Of a stretch of DNA of 15,207 nucleotides, positions 7,292-13,328 are shown piece after piece. The notes beneath the pieces are model-generated. The model saw nothing but the letters and a program-made list of their open reading frames with translations, searched no databases and was not told the origin of the DNA. Positions within the stretch are counted from its first letter, which is position 1, and each line of letters starts with the position of its first letter. Made by a program: the position numbers and the translations under genes. Source of the stretch: AC-50 sp035640455 (GTDB lineage: Bacteria > Actinomycetota > Thermoleophilia > Gaiellales > Gaiellaceae); contig DASQWB010000052.1 in assembly GCA_035640455.1 (NCBI GenBank), positions 1 to 15,207 on the forward strand, written 5' to 3'.

Positions 7292-7341
7292 CGCCTTGAA
7301 GTCGTCATGCCTGGGCGGCAGCCCAGGCGGACTTCAAGGCG
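7292..7341. terminator. Large two-part hairpin overlapping the end of the DUF2469 gene
   Basis: The outer stem is 12 bp and perfect: CGCCTTGAAGTC (7292-7303) with GACTTCAAGGCG (7330-7341). An asymmetric internal loop (6 nt against 2 nt) separates it from a perfect 7-bp inner stem, CCTGGGC (7310-7316) with GCCCAGG (7321-7327), closing on GGCA. The right arm contains the TGA stop of the minus-strand DUF2469 gene. It sits between convergent genes, so it probably works as a two-way terminator, but it is larger and more elaborate than needed for that. Confidence 0.6.
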
Positions 7342-7705
7342 CGTAGTCGTCGTCGCTCGAGAGCGACTCGCCGATCTTCTCGGCGAGCGCCTCGGCGGTC
7401 AGCTTCGTCTCGTCGCCCTCGCCGCGGAGTTCCTCGACGGTCACGTCGCTCGATGTGTAGATCTCGGCCCGCGGGATGATCCGGGTCGGCCGGTTCTTGT
7501 CCCAGACCCACACGTCCTCGAGCTTCAGGTGGACGAACGGATAGCTCGGCTGCGGGACGTACTCGAGGTCGAGCCGGTTGCAGAGGTAGGTCGCATCCTG
7601 AGTGAGGACGCAGTAGCGGAAGAGGCCGAAGACGGCCGTGTACTCCTTCTTGAGGCGAAGCTCGAGCTCGGCCTCGAACTCGTCCAGCTCGTCCAGGTGA
7701 GACAT
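7334..7705 (-). CDS. DUF2469 family protein
   Basis: The protein has 123 residues. The N-terminal part, LDEFEAELELRLKKEYTAVF followed by GLFRYCVLTQDATYLCNRLD, matches the actinobacterial DUF2469 family, small acidic cytoplasmic proteins of unknown function. The middle, VHLKLEDVWVWDKNRPTRII, is a well-kept beta region, and the C-terminus is acidic (SLSSDDDYAP). The ATG start lies 4 nt after the folK stop, so it is very likely co-transcribed with folK. Its 3' end lies inside a large hairpin. Family membership is recalled from knowledge of the family. Confidence 0.8.
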   Translation of the reverse strand: MSHLDELDEFEAELELRLKKEYTAVFGLFRYCVLTQDATYLCNRLDLEYVPQPSYPFVHLKLEDVWVWDKNRPTRIIPRAEIYTSSDVTVEELRGEGDETKLTAEALAEKIGESLSSDDDYAP

Positions 7706-7709
7706 GGGC

Positions 7710-8168
7710 TCAGTCTAGCCCCGAGAGGACGAGCTGGATCGGCCCGCGGCCGGGGAGCTCGAGGTCGGGGTCGAGCTCGGCGAGCGGCTCGAGCGCGAAA
7801 CGGCGCTCGTGGAGGCGCGGGTGCGGAACGCGGAGCCCCGGAGCGTCGATCGTCTCGCCGCCGTACAGGAGCAGGTCGAGGTCGACCGTGCGTGGGCCGA
7901 AACGCGGGCCGCCGCGTACCCGGCCGAGGCGGCGCTCCACGTCGAGGAGCCGGGCGAGGAGCTCCGGCGCCGGAAGCTCCGTCTCGACCTCGGCGGCCGC
8001 GTTCAGGAAGCGCGGCTGGTCGAGGAACCCGACCGGGTCGGTCTCGCGGAAGATCGAGACGCGCCGCAGCTCGACGCCGGGCTCGCGCGCGAGCAGCTCG
8101 AGCGCCTGCCGGAGCGTCGCCTCGCGGTCGCCGAGGTTCGAGCCCAGGCCCACGAATGCACGCGTCAC
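7710..8168 (-). CDS. folK: 2-amino-4-hydroxy-6-hydroxymethyldihydropteridine pyrophosphokinase (HPPK)
   Basis: The protein has 152 residues, normal for HPPK. It transfers pyrophosphate from ATP to 6-hydroxymethyl-dihydropterin, the step before FolP in folate synthesis. Visible motifs are AFVGLGSNLGDRE (4-16), FRETDPVGFLDQPRFLNAA (40-58), the signature RFGPRTVDLDLLLYG with the two magnesium-binding Asp residues (D96, D98), and PHPRLHERRFALEPLAELDP. The frame is open far upstream through the antisense of the protease gene, but homology begins at GTG 8168. A TACCTT hexamer 6 nt before this GTG suggests a separate leaderless promoter. It is separated from folB by the plus-strand protease gene, which is unusual for this cluster. 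Confidence 0.95.
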   Translation of the reverse strand: MTRAFVGLGSNLGDREATLRQALELLAREPGVELRRVSIFRETDPVGFLDQPRFLNAAAEVETELPAPELLARLLDVERRLGRVRGGPRFGPRTVDLDLLLYGGETIDAPGLRVPHPRLHERRFALEPLAELDPDLELPGRGPIQLVLSGLD

Positions 8169-8174
8169 TCGATG

Positions 8175-8180
8175 AAGGTA
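8175..8180 (-). promoter_or_regulatory. Putative -10 element (TACCTT) for leaderless folK
   Basis: TACCTT on the minus strand ends 6 nt before the GTG start of folK. No Shine-Dalgarno sequence is present. A separate promoter is expected because the upstream neighbour is on the other strand. Confidence 0.4.
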
Positions 8181-8225
8181 GCGTGCGCCGTTGTGCCCGC
8201 GGCTTCCCCCGCCGATAGACGGCCG

Positions 8226-9872
8226 GTGAGGGTCGTCCGCCGGCTGGGGGTCGTGCCGCTTCTCTTCGCGCTCGCGGCCGGCGCCGCGCACGCCGCTCCG
8301 CCGCGGAAGGCGGGCTTGGCGTACCTCCCGGGCCCGCTCCCGCCTGCGCGCTCGCTCGCGCACGTTGCCGCCTCGGGAAGCTTCCTCGTCGAGCTCGACC
8401 GGGTGCGGGCGCCGCTGGCGGAGCCGCTGCTGCGGGCGGCGGGAGGGGTTCAGCTGTCCCGCGACCTCCGCCTCTGGCGCGTGCCCGCACGCGGCCTCAG
8501 GCCGATCGCCGCGCGGCTCCAACGCTCCGGCCTCGTCCGGGCGTTCGAGCCCGACCGCGTGCTGAGGACCGAGTCGCAGACGGCGTTCACCGACCCGCTC
8601 TTCCCGAGCGAGTGGTGGCGCAGCGACGTCGGCGCGAACGCCGCCGAGGCGCCCGGGCCGGGCAAGCCCGTCACCGTCGTCGACTCCGGGCTCGACGTGA
8701 AACACCCGGAGTTCGCCGGCCGGCCGCACACGACCCTGCTCGGCCCGCAGAACCTGCTCGGCGAGGACGAGTGGCACGGCACCGCCGTTGCGTCCGTGGT
8801 CGGCGCGCCAGCGAACGGGGTCGGACTCGTCGGCGTCTACCCGGAGGCCGACCTCGCCGTCGCCGACGCGAGCCCGGGCGGGGTGCTCCTGACGAGCTCC
8901 GAGGTGGCCGGGATCGCCGCCGGAGCGCGTCGCGGGCCCGGCATCATCAACCTCAGCCTCGGCAGCGACGCCCTCGACTTCGTCGAGCGCGACGCGGTCT
9001 TCGCCGCCGTCGGCCGCGGCTCGATCGTCGTCGCCGCCGCCGGGAACTCGCGCTCCGAGGGGAACCCGCTCACCTACCCCGCGAGCCTGCCCCACGTCCT
9101 GACCGTCGCCGCGACGAACGCGCAGGACACCGTCACGACGTTCTCGAGCTCCTTCCGCGCCGTCGACCTCGCGGCGCCCGGAGACGACGTGGCGGCCGCG
9201 ATCGCGCTTTCGTTCGTGCCCGCCGGCTACCAGCCCTACGCGTACGTGGCCGGGACGAGCTTCTCTGCGCCGATCGTGGCGGGCGCGGCCGCGTGGCTGT
9301 GGACGCGCCGGCCGGAGCTCGTCGCCTCGCAGGTCGTCGAGGTGCTGCGACACTCGGCGCGCGACGTCGGGCACCCCGGCTTCGACGTCGACACCGGCTT
9401 CGGGATCGTCGACATCCCGGCCGCGCTCGCGCTCGCGGCACCGCCTCCCGACCCGGGCGAGCCGAACGACGACGTCTATCTCGTCAAGCCGAACGGCCTC
9501 TCCGCGAGCGGCGTGGCGCCGCTGACGGGGCGGGCGCAGCGATCGGCGCAGGTGACAGCTCGCGTCACGCCGGCCGAGGATCCGGAGGACGTTTACCGCA
9601 TCTGGGTACCGGCGCGCGGCTCGGCGCGCGTCACGCTTCGCGGTCCGGGCGCGGGCCTCGAGCTCTGGGGCCCGCGGACGACGACGGTCTTCGAGCGCGG
9701 CAGCGCCGCGAAGCGCGACCTGCTGGGCGTGCGCCGGCCCTCGGCGAGCGCGGGGACGATCAGCTTCAAGAACCGGACCAAGCGAGCGACGATCGTCTAC
9801 GCCGACGTCTACCTCCCGAGCGGGGCCGCGGCGGCAGCGGCGTACTCGCTCAGCGCGACCGCTCGACGCTGA
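8226..9872 (+). CDS. Secreted subtilisin-like serine protease (peptidase S8)
   Basis: With the chosen GTG start the protein has 548 residues. A signal peptide covers residues 1-22 (MRVVRRLGVVPLLFALAAG, then AAHA). A propeptide-like region follows to about 120, then the S8 catalytic domain. The triad is Asp153 (VTVVDSGLDVKHPEF), His184 (EWHGTAVASVVGA) and Ser345 (AGTSFSAPIVAGAAA), with oxyanion Asn274 (AAAGNSRS). The domain ends near 415 (VDTGFGIVDIPAALALA). The C-terminal part (about 425-548) is a beta-rich module (EDPEDVYRIWVPARGSARVT) resembling pre-peptidase or P-type domains. No clear anchor was seen, so release outside the cell is expected. Longer starts exist (ATG at 8172), but GTG 8226 places the signal peptide at the N-terminus. 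No clear Shine-Dalgarno site is visible. Its 3' end overlaps the folB 3' end by 23 nt, tail to tail. Confidence 0.9.
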   Translation: MRVVRRLGVVPLLFALAAGAAHAAPPRKAGLAYLPGPLPPARSLAHVAASGSFLVELDRVRAPLAEPLLRAAGGVQLSRDLRLWRVPARGLRPIAARLQRSGLVRAFEPDRVLRTESQTAFTDPLFPSEWWRSDVGANAAEAPGPGKPVTVVDSGLDVKHPEFAGRPHTTLLGPQNLLGEDEWHGTAVASVVGAPANGVGLVGVYPEADLAVADASPGGVLLTSSEVAGIAAGARRGPGIINLSLGSDALDFVERDAVFAAVGRGSIVVAAAGNSRSEGNPLTYPASLPHVLTVAATNAQDTVTTFSSSFRAVDLAAPGDDVAAAIALSFVPAGYQPYAYVAGTSFSAPIVAGAAAWLWTRRPELVASQVVEVLRHSARDVGHPGFDVDTGFGIVDIPAALALAAPPPDPGEPNDDVYLVKPNGLSASGVAPLTGRAQRSAQVTARVTPAEDPEDVYRIWVPARGSARVTLRGPGAGLELWGPRTTTVFERGSAAKRDLLGVRRPSASAGTISFKNRTKRATIVYADVYLPSGAAAAAAYSLSATARR

Positions 9873-10197
9873 CGCCGGCGAACTCGACCGGAAGCCGCAC
9901 GTCGGGCTTCCGCACCCGCACGCGCACGGCGGCGACCGGGAACCGGCCGAGCAGCGCCTCGGCCATCGCGCCGGCGAGGGCCTCGAGGAGGTGGTACCTG
10001 TGCGCGTCCGACACCTCGCGCACGCAGGCCGCCACCTCCCGGTAGTCGACCGCCTCCTCGATCCGGTCGCTCGCGCCCGCGTCGCCGACGTCGAGCCAGA
10101 CGTCGTAGAGGAGGCGCTGGCCGTCGCGGCGCTCGTCCTCGTTCACGCCGTGGTAGCCGAAGATCTCGAGCCCCGCGAGCTCGACGGTCGTCGTCAC
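9850..10197 (-). CDS. folB: Dihydroneopterin aldolase
   Basis: The protein has 115 residues, normal for FolB. It converts dihydroneopterin to 6-hydroxymethyl-dihydropterin and glycolaldehyde. Family motifs are LEIFGYHGVNEDERRDGQ (10-27), VDYREVA with Tyr52, HLLEALAGAMAEALL with Glu72, and VRVRKPDV with Lys97, which matches the conserved catalytic lysine region. The GTG start overlaps the folP TGA (GTGA), so translation is coupled with folP. Its last 23 nt overlap the convergent protease gene, so the two genes constrain each other's 3' ends. Confidence 0.95.
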   Translation of the reverse strand: MTTTVELAGLEIFGYHGVNEDERRDGQRLLYDVWLDVGDAGASDRIEEAVDYREVAACVREVSDAHRYHLLEALAGAMAEALLGRFPVAAVRVRVRKPDVRLPVEFAGVSVERSR

Positions 10198-11015
10198 CGC
10201 GCGACCGCGCTCGCGATCGTCAGCGCCTCGACGTGCTCGCGGACGTCGTGCACGCGGAGGATGGTCGCGCCCCGCTCGAACGCCGCGACTGCAGCCCCCA
10301 CGCTGGCCGCCGCGGTACCGGTCTTCGCCTGAGGATCGCCGAGCAGCCGCCCGAGCGTGCTCTTGCGAGAGAAGCCGATCACGACCGGCCGGCCGAGCGC
10401 GAGCAGGACGTCGAGCCGACGCACGAGCTCGAGGTTGTGCTCGACGGTCTTGCCAAAGCCGATCCCGGGGTCGAGGCAGATGCGCTCCTCCGGGATACCG
10501 GCCGCGACGGCGAAGGAGAGCCGCTCCTCGAGGAAGGCCGCCACCTCCGCCGCCACGTCGTCGTAGCGCGGGTCGACCTGCATCGTCCGCGGCTCGCCGC
10601 GCATGTGCATCAGGCAGAGGTAGCCGCCCGAGTCGGCGACCACGCCGGCCAGCTCCAGGTCGCCCCGGAGAGCGGTGACGTCGTTCACCATCTCCGCCCC
10701 GAGCTCGAGCGCACGCCGGGCGACCTCGGCCTTGGCGGTGTCGACGGAGACGGGGACCTCGCCTCGGAGCCGCTCGAGCACCGGCACGACGCGTCGGAGC
10801 TCCTCCTCCGCGGTGACTCCCGTGGACCCGGGCCGTGTCGACTCGCCGCCGACGTCGACGATCGCCGCGCCTTCGTCGCGCATGCGCCGCGCCGCCGCCG
10901 CGGCGACGTCGGGGTCGAGATGCACGCCGCCGTCCGAGAACGAGTCGGGCGTGACGTTGACGACGCCCATGACGGACGGCCGCGAAAAGCGCTCCTCGAT
11001 CGGCACCCGCTCCAT
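10194..11015 (-). CDS. folP: Dihydropteroate synthase
   Basis: The protein has 273 residues. It condenses 6-hydroxymethyl-dihydropterin pyrophosphate with p-aminobenzoate and is the sulfonamide target. All key motifs are present: VMGVVNVTPDSFSDGG (15-30, Asn20), DVGGESTRPGS (54-64), SVDT (Asp92), ND (111-112), MHMRG (136-140), DPGIGFGKT (182-190, Asp182), GFSRKS (214-219, Lys218) and LRVHDV (Arg254, His256). It starts with ATG at 11015, 20 nt after the ROK gene, and overlaps folB by GTGA. There is no Shine-Dalgarno site, but TACCCT lies 7 nt upstream, suggesting a leaderless promoter of its own. Codon usage is strongly GC-biased, unlike the first codons of two genes of the upstream block. Confidence 0.97.
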   Translation of the reverse strand: MERVPIEERFSRPSVMGVVNVTPDSFSDGGVHLDPDVAAAAARRMRDEGAAIVDVGGESTRPGSTGVTAEEELRRVVPVLERLRGEVPVSVDTAKAEVARRALELGAEMVNDVTALRGDLELAGVVADSGGYLCLMHMRGEPRTMQVDPRYDDVAAEVAAFLEERLSFAVAAGIPEERICLDPGIGFGKTVEHNLELVRRLDVLLALGRPVVIGFSRKSTLGRLLGDPQAKTGTAAASVGAAVAAFERGATILRVHDVREHVEALTIASAVAR

Positions 11016-11022
11016 GCCCGAG

Positions 11023-11028
11023 AGGGTA
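11023..11028 (-). promoter_or_regulatory. Putative -10 element (TACCCT) for leaderless folP
   Basis: TACCCT on the minus strand ends 7 nt before the ATG of folP and lies in the 20-nt gap after the ROK gene stop. It implies that folP can be transcribed independently of the ROK gene. Confidence 0.4.
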
Positions 11029-11035
11029 ACGGCGC

Positions 11036-12094
11036 TCAGGCGGTGGTCAGCGTCCCGCGAGCCGCCTCGTCGGGCTGCGGCGCGGCCTTCGCGGGCTCCG
11101 GGGCGCGCAGGGCCAGCAGCGCTACGCCCACGGCGGCCTTCTCGGCCGACAGCGACCCGGTCCTGACGTCGCAGTCTTCCTGGAGCTCGGCGAAGGTATA
11201 TGCGCGCAGCGTCTCCCTATAGCCCGCCCGAAAGAGCCGTGCGGAGCGACGCTGAGTCGTCCTGCGGAACGCCTGCGCACGTTTCGGCAGCGGCCCGACC
11301 ACCTCCTCGGGGCCGCCGATGATGATGAGCGGCGGGTTCAGGAGGTTTACGAGCGCGGACAGCCCCTGGCCGAACCACCGCCCGGCCTGACGAAATGCCT
11401 CCTGCGCGCGTCGGTCGCCGTCGTCGACTCTGTTCGCGGCCTGGGCCAGGTCGGTTGCGACCTTGCGGTCGCCCCAGTTGACGGTACGGAGGATGGTGTC
11501 GATGCTGACCATCGCCTCCAGGCACCCTCGATTGCCGCACACGCACTTCGGTCCTCCCGGCTGCGCGACGAGGTGCCCGAACTCGCCCGCGCCGCCCACG
11601 CACCCGCGAAGCAGCTTGCCGTCGATCGCGATCCCCGAGCCGAGCCCGGTCATCCCGGGGGCGAGGTACACGACGACGAACGAGTCGTGGCCGCGGCCGA
11701 GCCCGAGCTCCTGCTCGTGGAGAAGCATGGCGTTGACGTCGTTCTCGAGCACGGCCGGGGCCCCGAAGCCCTTCTGAAGATCGTCGACGAACGGCACGTT
11801 CTTCCAGGCCTTGGCCCAGGCAGCTAGGTTCGGCCCGAACACCACGAGGTCGTTCTCCATTTGGCCCGGAAGGGCGGCGCCCGTGGCGACGATGCGCGGC
11901 GGGCCCTCGCCCGAGTCGAGGTCCCGGCCGAGCCGCTCCACGAGCTGTCGCGTCTCGTTCACCACCTCCTCCGGCGTGCCGCCGTCGAAGGGGACGCTGT
12001 CGGTCACGTGATCCTGGGGGTTCCCGGGCGAGACGAGCGCGACGACCAGCCGGCGCGCGCCGATCGCTATGCCGAGGGCGCAGTCACGCGGCAC
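11036..12094 (-). CDS. ROK-family protein (sugar-binding ASKHA fold) with degenerate N-terminal phosphate motif
   Basis: The protein has 352 residues and no helix-turn-helix. ROK landmarks are present: LPGQMENDLVVFGPNLAAW (75-93), the sugar-site motif ENDVNAMLLHE (117-127), GSGIAIDGKLLRG (152-164), GGAGEFGHLV with Glu171 and zinc ligand His174, and the zinc motif CVCGNRGCLE (C184, C186, C191). The usual N-terminal DxGGT phosphate motif is replaced by GIAIGARRLVVAL (8-20), lacking both the Asp and the GT. ROK repressors often show such loss, so this may be a sugar sensor rather than a kinase; glucokinase activity cannot be assumed. It begins with GTG 18 nt after the RelA/SpoT-like gene, on the same strand, and probably shares its transcript. 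The C-terminal tail (330-352) is Ala/Pro-rich. Confidence 0.82.
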   Translation of the reverse strand: MPRDCALGIAIGARRLVVALVSPGNPQDHVTDSVPFDGGTPEEVVNETRQLVERLGRDLDSGEGPPRIVATGAALPGQMENDLVVFGPNLAAWAKAWKNVPFVDDLQKGFGAPAVLENDVNAMLLHEQELGLGRGHDSFVVVYLAPGMTGLGSGIAIDGKLLRGCVGGAGEFGHLVAQPGGPKCVCGNRGCLEAMVSIDTILRTVNWGDRKVATDLAQAANRVDDGDRRAQEAFRQAGRWFGQGLSALVNLLNPPLIIIGGPEEVVGPLPKRAQAFRRTTQRRSARLFRAGYRETLRAYTFAELQEDCDVRTGSLSAEKAAVGVALLALRAPEPAKAAPQPDEAARGTLTTA

Positions 12095-12112
12095 GACTGC
12101 CCAGCGGATCGC

Positions 12113-12991
12113 TCATGCCGGCCGCTCCTCCGGTTCCTTGGCTTGCTCGCCGGTCTTCCTCCGCAGCTGCAGCACCTTTCGCTCGAGCTCGCGGGATTGC
12201 TGCCCGAGACCGACCGCGTCGGCCTCTCCGCTCATCGGGTCGAGCAGCCGTGGCACCTGAGTCGGGTCCTCCCGCCGTTGCTCGTAGAAGGGGTGGCTCA
12301 GCTCGCTGATGATCTCCGCCATCTGGGTCATCACCTGGATCTCGATCTGGCTCGACCGGTCCTGCTCTCCCTCGTAGTCGAGCGCGGGGACCTTGAACTC
12401 CTGGCGGATGTAGACGTGATAGCCGTAGTAGCCGTTTGGCTTCGCTTCCTCGTCGAGTTTCGTCCCGAGCTTGAACGGCCGGCGTTCCGCGAGCTGGCAA
12501 AGCTGCTCGGCGAGCTCCCGCGCCCCGTCGAGGTCGCGGACGACGAAGCGGGTGCGAACGATGTCCCACGCCCGCTCGAACCAGTTGTCCGGCAGCCACC
12601 AGCCCTCCTTGGGAGGCTGGTCCCAGCTCTCGTTGTTGCCGACGTTCTCGCGCCACGTCCTGCTCAGGAACGACGGCCACGACTTGTTCACCAGGCTCGG
12701 CAACGTCGGGACGCCCTGGAAGAGAGGCGCCTTCGTCTTCTTCCTGTAGGAGTCGGCCCAGCCCTGAAGCTTCGCCGCGACCTCGTCCCAGTAGCGAGAG
12801 GTCTCGAATGCGTGACGCAGGTCGGCCTGCTGGTGGAGGTACCGACCCTTGCGCAGCTCGCGCATGTCGCCCTGCCAGGTCCGCTCGAGCCAGTCGAGAT
12901 ACGGCTGACCGGGCTTGAGCCGGTCGTCAGCCGACACGCTGTCGTTCGTCTTTCCGTTCGACCCCTGTCGCAGTCGGGGCACTGCCGCCAT
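12113..12991 (-). CDS. RelA/SpoT-domain nucleotidyltransferase-like protein (divergent small alarmone synthetase type)
   Basis: The protein has 292 residues and no signal or membrane segment. The RelA/SpoT synthetase fold is recognised from the motif series. A helix with FETSRYWDEVAAKLQGWA (62-79) comes first, then VNKSWPSFLSR (101-111), equivalent to RxKxxxSxxxK with K103 and S107 kept, Lys to Arg at 111, and Arg to Val at 101. DIVRTRFVV follows (D143, R148), then the G-loop-like NGYYGYHVYI (Y188, H192), and SQIEIQVMTQMAEIISELSH (E217). Relatives transfer pyrophosphate from ATP to GDP, GTP or other acceptors. A Trp-rich insertion (112-142) and a charged coiled-coil-like tail (about 266-290) are specific to this protein. 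There is no HD hydrolase, TGS or ACT domain. ATG at 12991 is the likely start, with a TATCCT hexamer 9 nt before it. A ROK gene follows 18 nt downstream. Confidence 0.75.
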   Translation of the reverse strand: MAAVPRLRQGSNGKTNDSVSADDRLKPGQPYLDWLERTWQGDMRELRKGRYLHQQADLRHAFETSRYWDEVAAKLQGWADSYRKKTKAPLFQGVPTLPSLVNKSWPSFLSRTWRENVGNNESWDQPPKEGWWLPDNWFERAWDIVRTRFVVRDLDGARELAEQLCQLAERRPFKLGTKLDEEAKPNGYYGYHVYIRQEFKVPALDYEGEQDRSSQIEIQVMTQMAEIISELSHPFYEQRREDPTQVPRLLDPMSGEADAVGLGQQSRELERKVLQLRRKTGEQAKEPEERPA

Positions 12992-12999
12992 GCCGCGCC

Positions 13000-13006
13000 T
13001 AGGATA
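13000..13006. promoter_or_regulatory. Putative shared two-way -10 region between divergent genes
   Basis: The heptamer reads TAGGATA on plus and TATCCTA on minus, so both strands offer a TAnnnT hexamer. The minus-strand TATCCT (13006-13001) ends 9 nt before the ATG of the RelA/SpoT-like gene. The plus-strand TAGGAT (13000-13005) ends 17 nt before the TTG of the ParB-like gene. The whole intergenic space is 31 nt. No good -35 elements were seen. Confidence 0.35.
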
Positions 13007-13022
13007 GTCCGTCGGGCAGCGT

Positions 13023-13328
13023 TTGCCTACTGCATCTTCAGCCGCGAAGCAGGCGCTCGAGCCGTACTTCGAGGGGCTCGAGGATCCGGCGACGCGCATC
13101 GTCCCGATCGGCCGGACGAGGCGGCTCCACGACTCCGACGCGGAGCGGGTCGAGCGGGCCTGGGAGCTGATGTCGGCCGCGGCCGGCGGCCGGCACCCGA
13201 AGCGTGTCCCGCTCGACGCGCGCGCCGAGCCGGACGGCACCTACACGATCCTCGACGGCAAGTCGACGCACACGAACCTCGAGCGCCGCGGCTTCGAGGC
13301 GGTGCCGCTCGTCGTCGTGGAGCCCTAA
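13023..13328 (+). CDS. Small ParB-like (ParB/Srx fold) protein
   Basis: The protein has 101 residues and a TTG start. After a short helix come the strand RIVPIGRTRRLH (25-36), a helix DAERVERAWELMSAAAGG, then VPLDARAEPDGTYTILDGKS and THTNLERRGFEAVPLVVVE. This order of Ile/Val strand, helix, 'DG' turn, helix and final strand resembles the N-terminal ParB/Srx domain ('iiDGxxRxxAaxxlGxxxvpv'). The arginine-rich CTP-binding GERR motif of true ParB is not seen, and there is no HTH. It may be a stand-alone binding module or a reduced derivative. It is transcribed away from the RelA/SpoT-like gene across 31 nt, and its TAA overlaps the stop of the convergent methyltransferase. No Shine-Dalgarno site is present. 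A real gene is favoured by its ordered protein pattern and GC-rich third positions. Confidence 0.55.
   Translation: MPTASSAAKQALEPYFEGLEDPATRIVPIGRTRRLHDSDAERVERAWELMSAAAGGRHPKRVPLDARAEPDGTYTILDGKSTHTNLERRGFEAVPLVVVEP

Noticed and set aside
8172..8225. Earlier ATG start for the protease
   Set aside because: It would place about 18 polar residues before the signal peptide and lacks a ribosome site. GTG at 8226 gives a standard secretion signal.
10233..11222. 329-codon plus-strand open frame opposite folP
   Set aside because: folP on the other strand has every catalytic motif. This frame shows only His/Ala/Arg-rich shadow sequence.
12084..12680. 198-codon minus-strand frame overlapping the RelA/SpoT-like gene
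   Set aside because: It is an Arg/Ala-rich shadow in another frame of the same strand. Its ATGA overlap at 12116 leads to a stop after 10 codons and is not the ROK start.
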